DNA from: Syntrophaceae bacterium
Lineage (GTDB): Bacteria; Desulfobacterota; Syntrophia; Syntrophales; Smithellaceae
Length of the DNA: 60,464 nucleotides
Direction of reading: 5' to 3'
Assembly: GCA_009773315.1 (NCBI GenBank)
Contig: WRPE01000015.1
Location: 1 to 60,464, forward strand
The notes under the pieces: generated by a model
Database searches by the model: none
What the model saw: the letters and a program-made list of their open reading frames with translations, nothing else
What the model was told of the DNA's origin: nothing
Translations under genes and position numbers: made by a program
In this document: piece by piece, positions 42,363-50,470 of the stretch
Numbering within the stretch: the first letter of the stretch is position 1
Layout of the letters: each line of letters opens with the position of its first letter

Positions 42363-43676
42363 TTAATTGACCATCAATTTCGGCAACAAAAGGGCGATCT
42401 CCGGAAAAATGATGACGATAGCCAGCCCGATACCTTGAATGATCACAAACGGCACTATCGATCGGTAGATATCGGCCATTGTTATCCCGGGCGGGACGAT
42501 GGCTTTCATATAAAACAGGTTGAAGCCAAAAGGAGGGGTCAGGTACCCCATCTCCATATTCATGATGAAAAGCACACCGAACCAGAGAGGATCAAATCCC
42601 AGCGCCGTAATGACTGGAACAAAGACGGGGGTGCAGATCATGATGATACCCACGGGGTCCAGAATACATCCCAGGATGAAAAAGATGATCATCATCGTGA
42701 TCAGGATGCCCCAGCGCCCTCCGGGAATGGACATCATAATGTTTTCCATCAGGACATGCGCGCCGGTACCGGTGTAAACAGCCGTGAAAGCGTAAGCCCC
42801 GATGAGAATCCAGACGATCAGGGCCGTAAGGGCGGCTGTCCGGAAACAGGCCTCTTTGATCAAAGTCCAGCTCATTTTACGATAGACAACCGCCGAAATG
42901 AGCGCCCCCACACAGCCCAGAGCGGAAGCCTCGGTGGCTGTGCAAATTCCCGCATAAATCGATCCCAGAACCATGATGATAATCATAATCGGCAGCAGCA
43001 CCGCCCGGAGAGATATAAATTTCTCCCGCCACGATACCCTTTCCGCCACGGGAAGCGGAGGCCCCAGGTTAGGCTGGAAGTAACAGCGGACGCCGATGTA
43101 AATGATGAAGAGAGAGGCGAGCAGAAGACCGGGTAAGATACCGCCGGCGAATAGCCCCCCGATAGACACGCCGGTCAGGGTTGCGTAAAGAATCATGGGC
43201 ACGCTGGGAGGAATCAGTATCCCGAGCGCCCCGCCGCCGGAGATACAACCCATGGCAATTGTTTTATCATAGCCTCGGTTAAGCATGGCCGGCAGGGCAA
43301 TGACCCCCATGGACACGGTTGCCGCCCCGCTGATTCCGGCCATAGCGGCGAATATAGTGCAGATGATCACTGTGCCGATGGCCAACCCGCCCGGCAGGGG
43401 ACCCATCCAGCGGTGCATCAGGGTGTAAAGGTCATCGGCCACTCCCGCTCTTTCTAAAATCATCGCCATAAAGATAAAGAGCGGAATAGCCAGCAGGGTA
43501 AATTTCCCCATGGATGCATAGGCTTGCGTTGCGATAAGGTACAGACCCCTGTCTCCCCAGAGCAAATAAGAACCTACCACCCCTACGCCTCCCAGAACAA
43601 AAGCCAGGGGAAGACCCAAAATTAAGAGCAGGATGAGAGCTCCGAAAAGCAAGATCGTTATTAATTCAATGCTCAT
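42363..43676 (-). CDS. dctM: TRAP transporter large permease, system 2
   Basis: A 437-residue DctM with about 12 helices: LGLPLAFVLGGVGVVGSYLLWG, PLFIFMAMILERAGVADDLY, GALGILIPPSVPMILYA and LDPVGIIMICTPVFVPV. It overlaps dctQ by 4 bp. It is clearly related to, but well diverged from, the system 1 protein, so the two transporters likely carry different acids. Confidence 0.93.
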   Translation of the reverse strand: MSIELITILLFGALILLLILGLPLAFVLGGVGVVGSYLLWGDRGLYLIATQAYASMGKFTLLAIPLFIFMAMILERAGVADDLYTLMHRWMGPLPGGLAIGTVIICTIFAAMAGISGAATVSMGVIALPAMLNRGYDKTIAMGCISGGGALGILIPPSVPMILYATLTGVSIGGLFAGGILPGLLLASLFIIYIGVRCYFQPNLGPPLPVAERVSWREKFISLRAVLLPIMIIIMVLGSIYAGICTATEASALGCVGALISAVVYRKMSWTLIKEACFRTAALTALIVWILIGAYAFTAVYTGTGAHVLMENIMMSIPGGRWGILITMMIIFFILGCILDPVGIIMICTPVFVPVITALGFDPLWFGVLFIMNMEMGYLTPPFGFNLFYMKAIVPPGITMADIYRSIVPFVIIQGIGLAIVIIFPEIALLLPKLMVN

Positions 43677-44179
43677 GGGGTATCCTCCTTGCCGGTAATG
43701 GCCACTTTTAGATCACCGATGTATTTGACCAGGCCCTGCAGCAGGAGAAGCAAAGCGCCCAGCGGGATCAACATTTTAAGGGGATAGATGGGCGGGGCAA
43801 AAACGGTCGGATCCGTTTCCCGATACAGGAAAGAATCCCAGGCCATCTCTCCTCCTTTTAATAAAATCACACCACAAAAGGCGAAGAAGAGGAGCCAGGT
43901 GAAGAGATTGATAACTGCCCGAGTGCGAGGTTCGAAGCGCGAGTAAAGAATATCCACGTTCACATGCCCGTTGCGCTGCTGGAGATATCCCCCCAGGAGA
44001 ATGACATAGCCACCATAGACCATCTGAGAAATTTCGTGAGCCCAAATGGTCGGGCTGTTGAAAAAATACCGGAGAGCTATCTCATACACGATCACGACGA
44101 TGAGAATGAGAATCAAAAAGCTTATCGCTTTGCCGATCAGCTCATTCATCCGGTCGATGAATTTAAAGAACTTTTTCAT
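43673..44179 (-). CDS. dctQ: TRAP transporter small permease, system 2
   Basis: Four-helix DctQ subunit of 168 residues with ALRYFFNSPTIWAHEISQMVYGGYVI and QQRNGHVNVDILYSRFEPRTRAVI. It lies between dctP and dctM, 68 bp after dctP, and that gap contains a hairpin like the one in system 1. Confidence 0.92.
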   Translation of the reverse strand: MKKFFKFIDRMNELIGKAISFLILILIVVIVYEIALRYFFNSPTIWAHEISQMVYGGYVILLGGYLQQRNGHVNVDILYSRFEPRTRAVINLFTWLLFFAFCGVILLKGGEMAWDSFLYRETDPTVFAPPIYPLKMLIPLGALLLLLQGLVKYIGDLKVAITGKEDTP

Positions 44180-44216
44180 GAACCATTAACCTCCTCCGCA
44201 AAAAGGAAATGAGAAA

Positions 44217-44245
44217 GGACGCCGTTTTTTCCGTGTACGGTGTCC
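44217..44245 (-). other. Intercistronic hairpin between dctP and dctQ (system 2)
   Basis: GGAC-g-CCGT (44217-44225) pairs with ACGG-t-GTCC (44237-44245), nine pairs including one G-T, around an 11-nt loop. It is at the same operon position as the system 1 hairpin but has unrelated sequence, suggesting a shared expression-balancing function. Confidence 0.5.
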
Positions 44246-44247
44246 GA

Positions 44248-45282
44248 TTAATCAATGTATTTAAGCGTCCTAAGGTAATCTTTCAGCATGCCGATAGCTT
44301 TGGCGGATTCGGCGTCCTTGGCCGCTACTTTATCCCACTGCTTCATTGCCGCCACCATCATTATTTTCTGATCTGCCGGTTCCAAGGTGGATACCGTGAC
44401 TTTATAATCCTTGATCATGGTTTCCAAAGCCTTTTTCTCTTCACCGATATACTCTTCCGACCGTTGATATACTCTATCCTTCAGCGCCTTATCGAGGATG
44501 GTCTGCAGATCCTTGGGCAGGGCATTAAAGGCATCCTTGTTGATGATGATCACATCCGTGCCGGACATGGCCAGGTCGGGCTGGATGTAATACTTGGCGA
44601 CCTCAGGAAGTTTCATGGTCAAGGCACCGCTCGCCGCTCCCCAGTGCGCCCCATCGATAACGCCTGTTTGCAGGGCCAGATAAAGTTCCTCACCGGGAAT
44701 TAAAGTGGGGGCAGCGCCCAAATCTTTCAGCATTTCGGCGATCGCCCCGGAAGAACGGATTTTATAACCCTTGAAATCACTGACCTTGCGGATGGGCTTT
44801 TTTCCGATCATCGCTGTGGGATAAATTTTCTCCGTGTAATAAAGCAGGTTGTGCTTGGCGTGAGCGTCTTTCAGCATCTGCTCGAAGCCGAGATTAAAAT
44901 GAAAATATAAACCTTCTTTGGCGGTGCGAAAGGTCATCGGGCAGTTGGCCGCCACCGCAGCGATAGGAATAATGCTCATCCAGTAGATCGGGGCTGCCGT
45001 TGCGCCTTCAATCGTGCCTTTGCGGCAAACGGCGAATATGTCCTTGGAGGGAACCATCGATCCGGCCGGATGCAGCGTAATCAGCAGCCGTCCATTGGTC
45101 ATCTTGGACACATTCTGGTCAAAGAAATCTTTCAGTGGTTTAAAAGATGCGCTGCCGGCCGGCCAGTGAGACTGAAAATTCCATTTATAAACTTTCTGGT
45201 CTGCCGGTTGGGCAAAGACTGCACCCGCTGCGAAAATCATTAAAGAACTGACTAAAACAATGTAAAATAATTTTCTTTTCAT
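44248..45282 (-). CDS. dctP: TRAP transporter substrate-binding protein, system 2
   Basis: Periplasmic binding protein of 344 residues with signal peptide (KRKLFYIVLVSSLMIFAAGAVFAQ). Family marks include YKWNFQSHWPAGSASFKPLKDF, TLHPAGSMVPSKDIFAVCRKGTIEG, IRKVSDFKGYKIRSSGAIAEML and LYLALQTGVIDGAHWGA. The ligand is unknown; a CoA ligase gene directly upstream on the same strand hints at an organic acid. The 272-bp spacer to that gene shows no gene or clear promoter. Confidence 0.9.
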   Translation of the reverse strand: MKRKLFYIVLVSSLMIFAAGAVFAQPADQKVYKWNFQSHWPAGSASFKPLKDFFDQNVSKMTNGRLLITLHPAGSMVPSKDIFAVCRKGTIEGATAAPIYWMSIIPIAAVAANCPMTFRTAKEGLYFHFNLGFEQMLKDAHAKHNLLYYTEKIYPTAMIGKKPIRKVSDFKGYKIRSSGAIAEMLKDLGAAPTLIPGEELYLALQTGVIDGAHWGAASGALTMKLPEVAKYYIQPDLAMSGTDVIIINKDAFNALPKDLQTILDKALKDRVYQRSEEYIGEEKKALETMIKDYKVTVSTLEPADQKIMMVAAMKQWDKVAAKDAESAKAIGMLKDYLRTLKYID

Positions 45283-45554
45283 ATGAACCCCCCCTTTTTT
45301 TGAAGTATTTTTAAAAAACTAATATCGTCAAGAGTGGGAGGCGAGGCAAGTTGCAAATCTTAAAAACAGTTATATTGCTACGCCGCTACACCCCAGTGAC
45401 ATACAATACTTTGGTCCTTAAACATTGCTTCTCTATTTACTGATTACTGATTATGGTACAGATGGTTTGAGCTTATAACAAAATAATTTACTCCGCGTCA
45501 AGGAAATAAAGCTTGAACGTGAAATGAATACCTCCAAAATATTTACCCTTGCGG

Positions 45555-47171
45555 CTATTTCGGGGTGCCGTCTATTTTTCTCAGCTCTCTCCTCAGTATT
45601 TTACCGACCGCGCTCCTGGGCAGGGAGTCCATAAGCTGAATCACTTTCGGCCTTTTATAGGTGGGCAGATTCTCCCTGCAGAAATTCATCAGGTCTTCCT
45701 CACTGGCCGCGCCCGCATTTTTGAGAACGACAAACGCTTTCACCACTTCCCCGTACACTGCGTCGGGAATGCCGATTACTCCCGCCTCCAGCACCTGAGG
45801 ATGCCTGTGGAGGATATTCTCTATTTCCTTCGGATAAATGTTTTCTCCTCCCCGGATAATCAGGTCTTTCTTCCGGTCGGTAATATAAAGATAACCGTCT
45901 TCGTCGGCATATCCCACATCACCGGTATGCAGCCAGCCGTTGCGGAGCACTTCCGCCGTTTCCACAGGTTTGTTCCAGTAGCCCTTCATGACTCCCGGCC
46001 CTTTGATCACGATCTCTCCCGTCTGTCCGGCGGGAAGCTCCCGGTCGTTTTCGTCAAATATCTTGATCGTATTGCACTTCTGGTAACAAAGGCCTATGGA
46101 ACCGTATTTGGGGGGACGCCTTCCGGCAACGTTGCCGCAGTTGACGGTAGTCGCCTCGCTTAATCCATAACCTTCCCAGATATCTATGCCGTATTTCTCT
46201 TTCCAGTTGCGGGCTATCTCGAGAGGCATCGGGGCGGAACCGCAGATACAGGTCTTCAGGGAACTCAAATCATATTGAGCGGCGGCGGGGTGGTTAAGCA
46301 GCTGGATATACATGGTTGGTACGCCGCGAAATTCAGTGATCTTAAATTTCTCAATACGCTTCATCGCCTCTTCCGTGTCCCACCGGCTGATCATGACCAG
46401 CTTCCCGCCTGTCAGAAATTCCAGATTCAGAGCAAATACGCCATACCCGTGAAACAGGGGAAGCGCTATCAAAGACACACGATTCCGGGTAACGCCGAAC
46501 ACTTCCTCTCTTTTATCGGTCATTTTATCCTGTCCGCCGGCGCGCTTTAAAATTTTACCTTTCGCGGCAACACCCCAGGAGTCCAGTAAGACCAATTCAT
46601 AATATCCTGTTACGTGAGTGTACCAGTTATAATGGGTGAGCATGACACCTTTTGGATTTCCCGTAGTGCCCGCGGTATAAATCATGACGGCGGTATCATC
46701 GTTGTCCGTATCCTCGATGGCCAGCTGATCCGAACTTTGCTGAACAATTTTTGCATAGGGTAGAAAACCATCCGGTATTTTTTCCCCTTTCAGGATAACA
46801 TTCTTCAACTGTGTCGCTTCGCGCCGGGCTTCTTTGATGACGTCCACATAATCAACACTGCTGATCAGGGCGGATATACCCGCGTCCTGATACAAATAGG
46901 CGAGTTCATGAACACGCAGTGACGGATTCATCGGAACCAATATCGCCCCTATTTTAAAAACGGCAAAAAAAGCCTGCATGAGCTCTACGCAGTTCAATAG
47001 CTGAACGCCAACCTTGTCGCCTTTTCCGACACCCAGTTTTTTCAAAGCGTTTCCCAGCCTGTTGGCAATAAGATCCATTTCCACATTCGTATGCCAACGC
47101 CCTTCAAAGTTGACAAATTTGTATTCGCCGAATCTTTTAATATTGTCCTCTGCCAGTCTTCCGATATTCAT
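45555..47171 (-). CDS. AMP-forming acyl-CoA synthetase
   Basis: Activates a fatty, aromatic or other organic acid to its CoA ester with ATP. The 538-residue protein has the adenylate-forming signatures AVMIYTAGTTGNPKGVMLTH (P-loop), WEGYGLSEATTVNCG, WLHTGDVGYADEDGYLYI, DRKKDLIIRGGENIYPKEIE and the C-terminal catalytic Lys in SAVGKILRREL. All are intact. It resembles medium/long-chain ligases; the actual acid is not determinable. AAGGAG precedes ATG. It is upstream of TRAP system 2 and may activate its cargo. Confidence 0.9.
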   Translation of the reverse strand: MNIGRLAEDNIKRFGEYKFVNFEGRWHTNVEMDLIANRLGNALKKLGVGKGDKVGVQLLNCVELMQAFFAVFKIGAILVPMNPSLRVHELAYLYQDAGISALISSVDYVDVIKEARREATQLKNVILKGEKIPDGFLPYAKIVQQSSDQLAIEDTDNDDTAVMIYTAGTTGNPKGVMLTHYNWYTHVTGYYELVLLDSWGVAAKGKILKRAGGQDKMTDKREEVFGVTRNRVSLIALPLFHGYGVFALNLEFLTGGKLVMISRWDTEEAMKRIEKFKITEFRGVPTMYIQLLNHPAAAQYDLSSLKTCICGSAPMPLEIARNWKEKYGIDIWEGYGLSEATTVNCGNVAGRRPPKYGSIGLCYQKCNTIKIFDENDRELPAGQTGEIVIKGPGVMKGYWNKPVETAEVLRNGWLHTGDVGYADEDGYLYITDRKKDLIIRGGENIYPKEIENILHRHPQVLEAGVIGIPDAVYGEVVKAFVVLKNAGAASEEDLMNFCRENLPTYKRPKVIQLMDSLPRSAVGKILRRELRKIDGTPK

Positions 47172-47266
47172 TGCCTTTACTCCTTTACATTGGATTCAGT
47201 TGACAGCAGGGTCGAGCTTGCCGCCCGCCCCTGCTGTCTTAAAAGACGATGGGTGCTTGTTGGATG

Positions 47267-47986
47267 CTATTTCTCTGCCTTTGGTTTCGGTGCGGCAGCC
47301 GGAGGCATCGCAGGCGGTGCAGGTGCTTTCGTGTCCAGCAGTTCCACCTCAAAAATCAGCGTTGCGCCACCCGGGATGACGGGCGGACGTCCCTGATCGC
47401 CGTAAGCCGTCTCCGACGGACAAACCAGCTTAGCCTTGCCGCCCACTTTCATCATGCTGACGCCTTCCGTCCAGCAGGGAAATACCTGATTTAACGGCAA
47501 TTCCACGGGCTTGCCTTGTTTGATGGAGCTGTCAAATTCTTTGCCGTCAATCAGCGTACCGACGTAGTGGACTTTGACGATATCCGTGGCTTTAGGCTGC
47601 GCGCCTGTGCCGGCCTTGATTTCTGTATAGACCAGACCGGAAGCGGTTTTTTGCGCGCCTTTTTCAGCGGCGGCTTTCTCTAAGTAGGGTTTGGCCTGCG
47701 CTTTTTGCTTTTCAGTGGCTTTTGCCATGCGAGCCTGAGCCAATTCGCCCAGTTTCTGCATGTTGGCTTCCGGTTCCGTTACCAGCTTCTTGCCGGCGGC
47801 CGCGTCGGACATGCCCTGCTGAACATATTTCAACTCCTCGGGGCTCAGGTCAAAAACGGACAATTGTTTATTGAGGTGAGCGCCTAGCGCATAGAAGGCC
47901 TTCTGGTCTTCTGTTTTCGGCGCTTCCGGGGAACATCCCCAAACAGCAAAAAGGGCAATAAAAACAAAAAACATCAATTTACGCAT
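47267..47986 (-). CDS. FKBP-type peptidyl-prolyl isomerase, lipoprotein form
   Basis: Mip/FkpA-like periplasmic isomerase of 239 residues. A lipoprotein signal is visible (FIALFAVWGC), followed by a helical dimerisation region (about 25-120) and an FKBP domain: VKVHYVGTLIDGKEFDSS, FPCWTEGVSMMKVGGKAKLVCP and GATLIFEVELLD. The tail is proline/alanine-rich. It is a tandem copy of the next gene upstream, which has a non-lipoprotein signal. The hairpin at 48024-48043 suggests separate transcription. Confidence 0.92.
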   Translation of the reverse strand: MRKLMFFVFIALFAVWGCSPEAPKTEDQKAFYALGAHLNKQLSVFDLSPEELKYVQQGMSDAAAGKKLVTEPEANMQKLGELAQARMAKATEKQKAQAKPYLEKAAAEKGAQKTASGLVYTEIKAGTGAQPKATDIVKVHYVGTLIDGKEFDSSIKQGKPVELPLNQVFPCWTEGVSMMKVGGKAKLVCPSETAYGDQGRPPVIPGGATLIFEVELLDTKAPAPPAMPPAAAPKPKAEK

Positions 47987-48023
47987 AACAATCCTTTCTT
48001 TTCTCTTTTAATTTAAAAATGAA

Positions 48024-48043
48024 TCTTTGCCCTGAAGCAAAGA
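48024..48043 (-). terminator. Terminator between the tandem FKBP genes
   Basis: TCTTTGC (48024-48030) and GCAAAGA (48037-48043) form a 7-bp stem with a 6-nt loop; on the minus strand TTCATTTTTAAATT follows. It ends the upstream FKBP/moeA transcript, possibly only partly because the stem is short. Confidence 0.5.
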
Positions 48044-48080
48044 GTCTAATCAACTTGGGCTTAACCTGATCAACTCAAAC

Positions 48081-48797
48081 CTATTTCTTTTTACTTGCCT
48101 TGGGCGTTGCGGGCGTCTTGGCTGGGGGCGCCGCGAGAGCTTTCACCTCCAGCAGTTCCACGTCAAAGACCAGCGTTGCGCCACCGGGAATGATGGGTGG
48201 TCTGCCCTCGTCGCCGTAAGCGAGATCCGCAGGACACGTAAGCTTGGCCTTGCCGCCGACTTTCATCCGACCTACACCTTCCGTCCAGCAGGGGATGACC
48301 TGCCCCAGAGGAAATTCCGCGGGCTCGCCGCGCCGGACGGAGCTGTCAAATTCCTTGCCGTCAATCAAGGTGCCGGTGTAGTGCACTTTAACGGTGTCCG
48401 TGGCTTTAGGCTGAACGCCGGTCCCGGCTTTGATTTGCTGGTAAATTAGGCCGGAAGCCGTTTTCTCGGCGCCTTTTTCCTTGGCGGCATTCTCTAAATA
48501 GGGCTTGGCCAGCTCTTTTTGTTTTTGCGAGGCAATCTGCATCCGCGCCTGTACAAGCGCATTGATGTTTTGCCCATAAGCTTCCGGTTCGGCAATTAGT
48601 TTTTTACCGGCGGCCGCGTCGGAAAGGCCCTCCTTGACAAATTCGTACTCCTCGGCAGACAGGTTGAAAACGGCCATTTGTCGCGTCATATGAACACCCA
48701 ACGCATAGAGGGTTTTCTGGTCTTCAGTCTGAGGCTGGGCGGCCCAAGCCGGAACAGCCAGAAGTATAACAAAAACAACAAGCATTAATTTTCGCAT
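48081..48797 (-). CDS. FKBP-type peptidyl-prolyl isomerase, soluble periplasmic form
   Basis: A 238-residue paralogue of the downstream FKBP gene with the same helical N-domain and FKBP domain (VKVHYTGTLIDGKEFDSS, IPCWTEGVGRMKVGGKAKLTCP). The signal ends in AVPAWAAQP with no lipobox Cys, so it should be freely soluble in the periplasm. A Lys/Ala/Pro tail ends the protein. The pair probably arose by tandem duplication and then split between membrane-tethered and soluble roles. Confidence 0.92.
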   Translation of the reverse strand: MRKLMLVVFVILLAVPAWAAQPQTEDQKTLYALGVHMTRQMAVFNLSAEEYEFVKEGLSDAAAGKKLIAEPEAYGQNINALVQARMQIASQKQKELAKPYLENAAKEKGAEKTASGLIYQQIKAGTGVQPKATDTVKVHYTGTLIDGKEFDSSVRRGEPAEFPLGQVIPCWTEGVGRMKVGGKAKLTCPADLAYGDEGRPPIIPGGATLVFDVELLEVKALAAPPAKTPATPKASKKK

Positions 48798-48856
48798 AAC
48801 AATCCTTTCTTTCCTTATGATATTCCAAATTGATTTTTACGAGCAGGACAAAAGAT

Positions 48857-50122
48857 CTACCCGAAGCGGGTAAACTCTGTTCTGGTAAATATTTCATCAA
48901 GTAATTGCACGACAACGTCGTCACCCTTTTTAATGAAAGAAACATTTTCACCCAGAACAATGAAGGCATTGGCCGCAACCATCGATTTCAGCATACCTGA
49001 CCCTTGTTCTCCCGTCACTTTCGCAATGTAAACATTGCCATTTACGTAAACAATAGCCCGGATGAAATTTTTAACGCCGGCGCTCTTCTTAATATCCTGC
49101 GCATTTACCGCCGTGAGCGTCTGACGGAATATTCGGGTGTGTCCCTGCATTTTCAATAGGTAGGGACGGACAAACTGTTCAAAGGACACCATGGCGGAAA
49201 CCGGATTGCCGGGCAGACCGAACAGGGGCAAGCCGTCGATAGAACCAAAAGCGAGCGGTTTGCCGGGTCGCATGGCTACTTGCCAGAAGTGCATGGCGTT
49301 ACCGATGTCGCCCATCACATCCTTGACAAAATCATAATCGCCGACCGAGACGCCGCCGGAAGAAAGAATAACGTCGGCGCGTCGTGCCACCTGAAATTTT
49401 TCCACAAGCTCTTCTTTTTTATCGCGGCCGATGCCCAGCATAATCGGAATGCCGCCGCAATCAAGGACCTGCGCGGCAAGCGAATAGCTGTTGGAGTTGA
49501 CAACTTTACCGGGCGGCGGGTCGGTCGAAATATCAACCAGTTCGTCGCCGGTGGAAAGAATCGCCACACGCGGCTTCTGATAAACACCGACAAACGCCTT
49601 TCCCAGCGCAGCCAGCATACCGATATGTCCCGGACGCAAAACACTGCCCGCCGCAATGACACGTTCTTCCTTTTGCACATCTTCCCCGGCAAAACGGATA
49701 TCCAGTCCTTTGGAGGCGGCCACTTTAATCAGCACCGTCTTGTCCCGCGTTTCGGCATCTTCACGGCGAACAACTGCATCAGCGCCCTTGGGGATCAAGG
49801 CGCCGGTCATAATGCGCGCCGCCTGACCTTCCTTCAGTGTTTTGCGGGGAATGCTGCCCGCCGCGATGGTTTCAATCACCTTGAATTCCAAGGGCTTTCC
49901 GGCTCTTACACCTTTCGTGTCACCGGACCGCACGGCGTAACCATCCATTGCAGAATTAGCAGCAGAGGGAATATCGCGCGGGGCAATAATATCCTCGCCG
50001 ATCACCCGGCCGCAGGCTTCCAGAATATCCACTTTTTCCAGTCCCAGCGGGCGACAACCGACCAGAATGGCTTGAAGCGCTTCTTCCACAGAAATCATTT
50101 CTTTGTTGTCTCCATTGCTCAT
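48857..50122 (-). CDS. moeA: Molybdopterin molybdenumtransferase
   Basis: Inserts molybdenum (or tungsten) into adenylylated molybdopterin. The 421-residue protein shows the MoeA landmarks DIPSAANSAMDGYAVRSGD, KEGQAARIMTGALIPKGADAVVRRED, VAILSTGDEL, DVILSSGGVSVGDYDFVKD and PGKPLAFGSIDGLPLFGLPGNPVSAMVSF. It would serve formate dehydrogenases and other molybdo- or tungsto-enzymes typical of such anaerobes. AAGGTG lies upstream of ATG. No Moco riboswitch is evident in the upstream spacer. Confidence 0.93.
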   Translation of the reverse strand: MSNGDNKEMISVEEALQAILVGCRPLGLEKVDILEACGRVIGEDIIAPRDIPSAANSAMDGYAVRSGDTKGVRAGKPLEFKVIETIAAGSIPRKTLKEGQAARIMTGALIPKGADAVVRREDAETRDKTVLIKVAASKGLDIRFAGEDVQKEERVIAAGSVLRPGHIGMLAALGKAFVGVYQKPRVAILSTGDELVDISTDPPPGKVVNSNSYSLAAQVLDCGGIPIMLGIGRDKKEELVEKFQVARRADVILSSGGVSVGDYDFVKDVMGDIGNAMHFWQVAMRPGKPLAFGSIDGLPLFGLPGNPVSAMVSFEQFVRPYLLKMQGHTRIFRQTLTAVNAQDIKKSAGVKNFIRAIVYVNGNVYIAKVTGEQGSGMLKSMVAANAFIVLGENVSFIKKGDDVVVQLLDEIFTRTEFTRFG

Positions 50123-50372
50123 TAGGAATGCACCTTATCAAAGACGGATAGGTTGTCAATAAAAAAGGCTGAAGGCTGAAGGCTGAAGGTTTATTTTGTT
50201 AGCCTTCAGCTTTTTTATCTTCATGGATATCCGCCTCCGATATATCACGGCGCGTCAAGTGCTTTTCATTTTGGCCTTCAGTCTTCAGCCTTCGGCCTTT
50301 GTCTTTATTTGTTCCCCTTGAACTCTCCATCCTTTTGCGCTAGGGAAAGAGGAACTTATAGAGAAGGAAACG
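50123..50372. other. Spacer with CTGAAGG repeats in both orientations
   Basis: Between divergent moeA and mfd. Units of GGCTGAA are repeated in tandem at 50167-50190 and the complementary CTTCAGC/CTTCAGT units recur at 50202-50210 and 50275-50300. Apart from the terminator-like hairpin and the nadA-like remnant listed separately, no gene is seen. Confidence 0.5.
50161..50216. terminator. Bidirectional terminator-like hairpin in a divergent spacer
   Basis: AAAAAAGGCTGAAGGCT pairs with AGCCTTCAGCTTTTTT with one bulged base, flanked by A and T tracts so it could terminate transcription both ways. Its location upstream of moeA rather than after a gene is odd and suggests that a gene once ended here. 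Confidence 0.6.
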
Positions 50373-50453
50373 ATGCAGCCGGTGATCACGGCGCCCCGGG
50401 ATGTGAGCCTGGCCGCTAAAAAAGTGCTGGATAAAATGCTGGCGGTATCTTAA
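50373..50453 (+). pseudogene. Probable 3' remnant of quinolinate synthase (nadA)
   Basis: A 26-codon frame ending TAA reads MQPVITAPRDVSLAAKKV then LDKMLAVS. This closely resembles, from family knowledge, the NadA C-terminus, where a segment like EVTVPEDIAxKARxALxRML follows the last cluster-binding Cys region. The open frame extends upstream a little (to about 50331), but no other NadA motif is found. It is therefore a leftover tail rather than a small gene, even though GAAGGAAACG upstream of ATG could act as a ribosome-binding site. It lies 17 bp before mfd. Confidence 0.5.
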
Positions 50454-50470
50454 CCACCTGCTTAACCCGT

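Noticed and set aside
50123-50300. Molybdenum cofactor riboswitch upstream of moeA
   Set aside because: The spacer is dominated by short CTGAAGG repeats and shows no conserved Moco aptamer elements by eye.
50161-50300. CRISPR-like array from the repeated CTGAAGG units
   Set aside because: Units are only 7 bp, adjacent or irregularly spaced, and there are no uniform spacers or cas genes.
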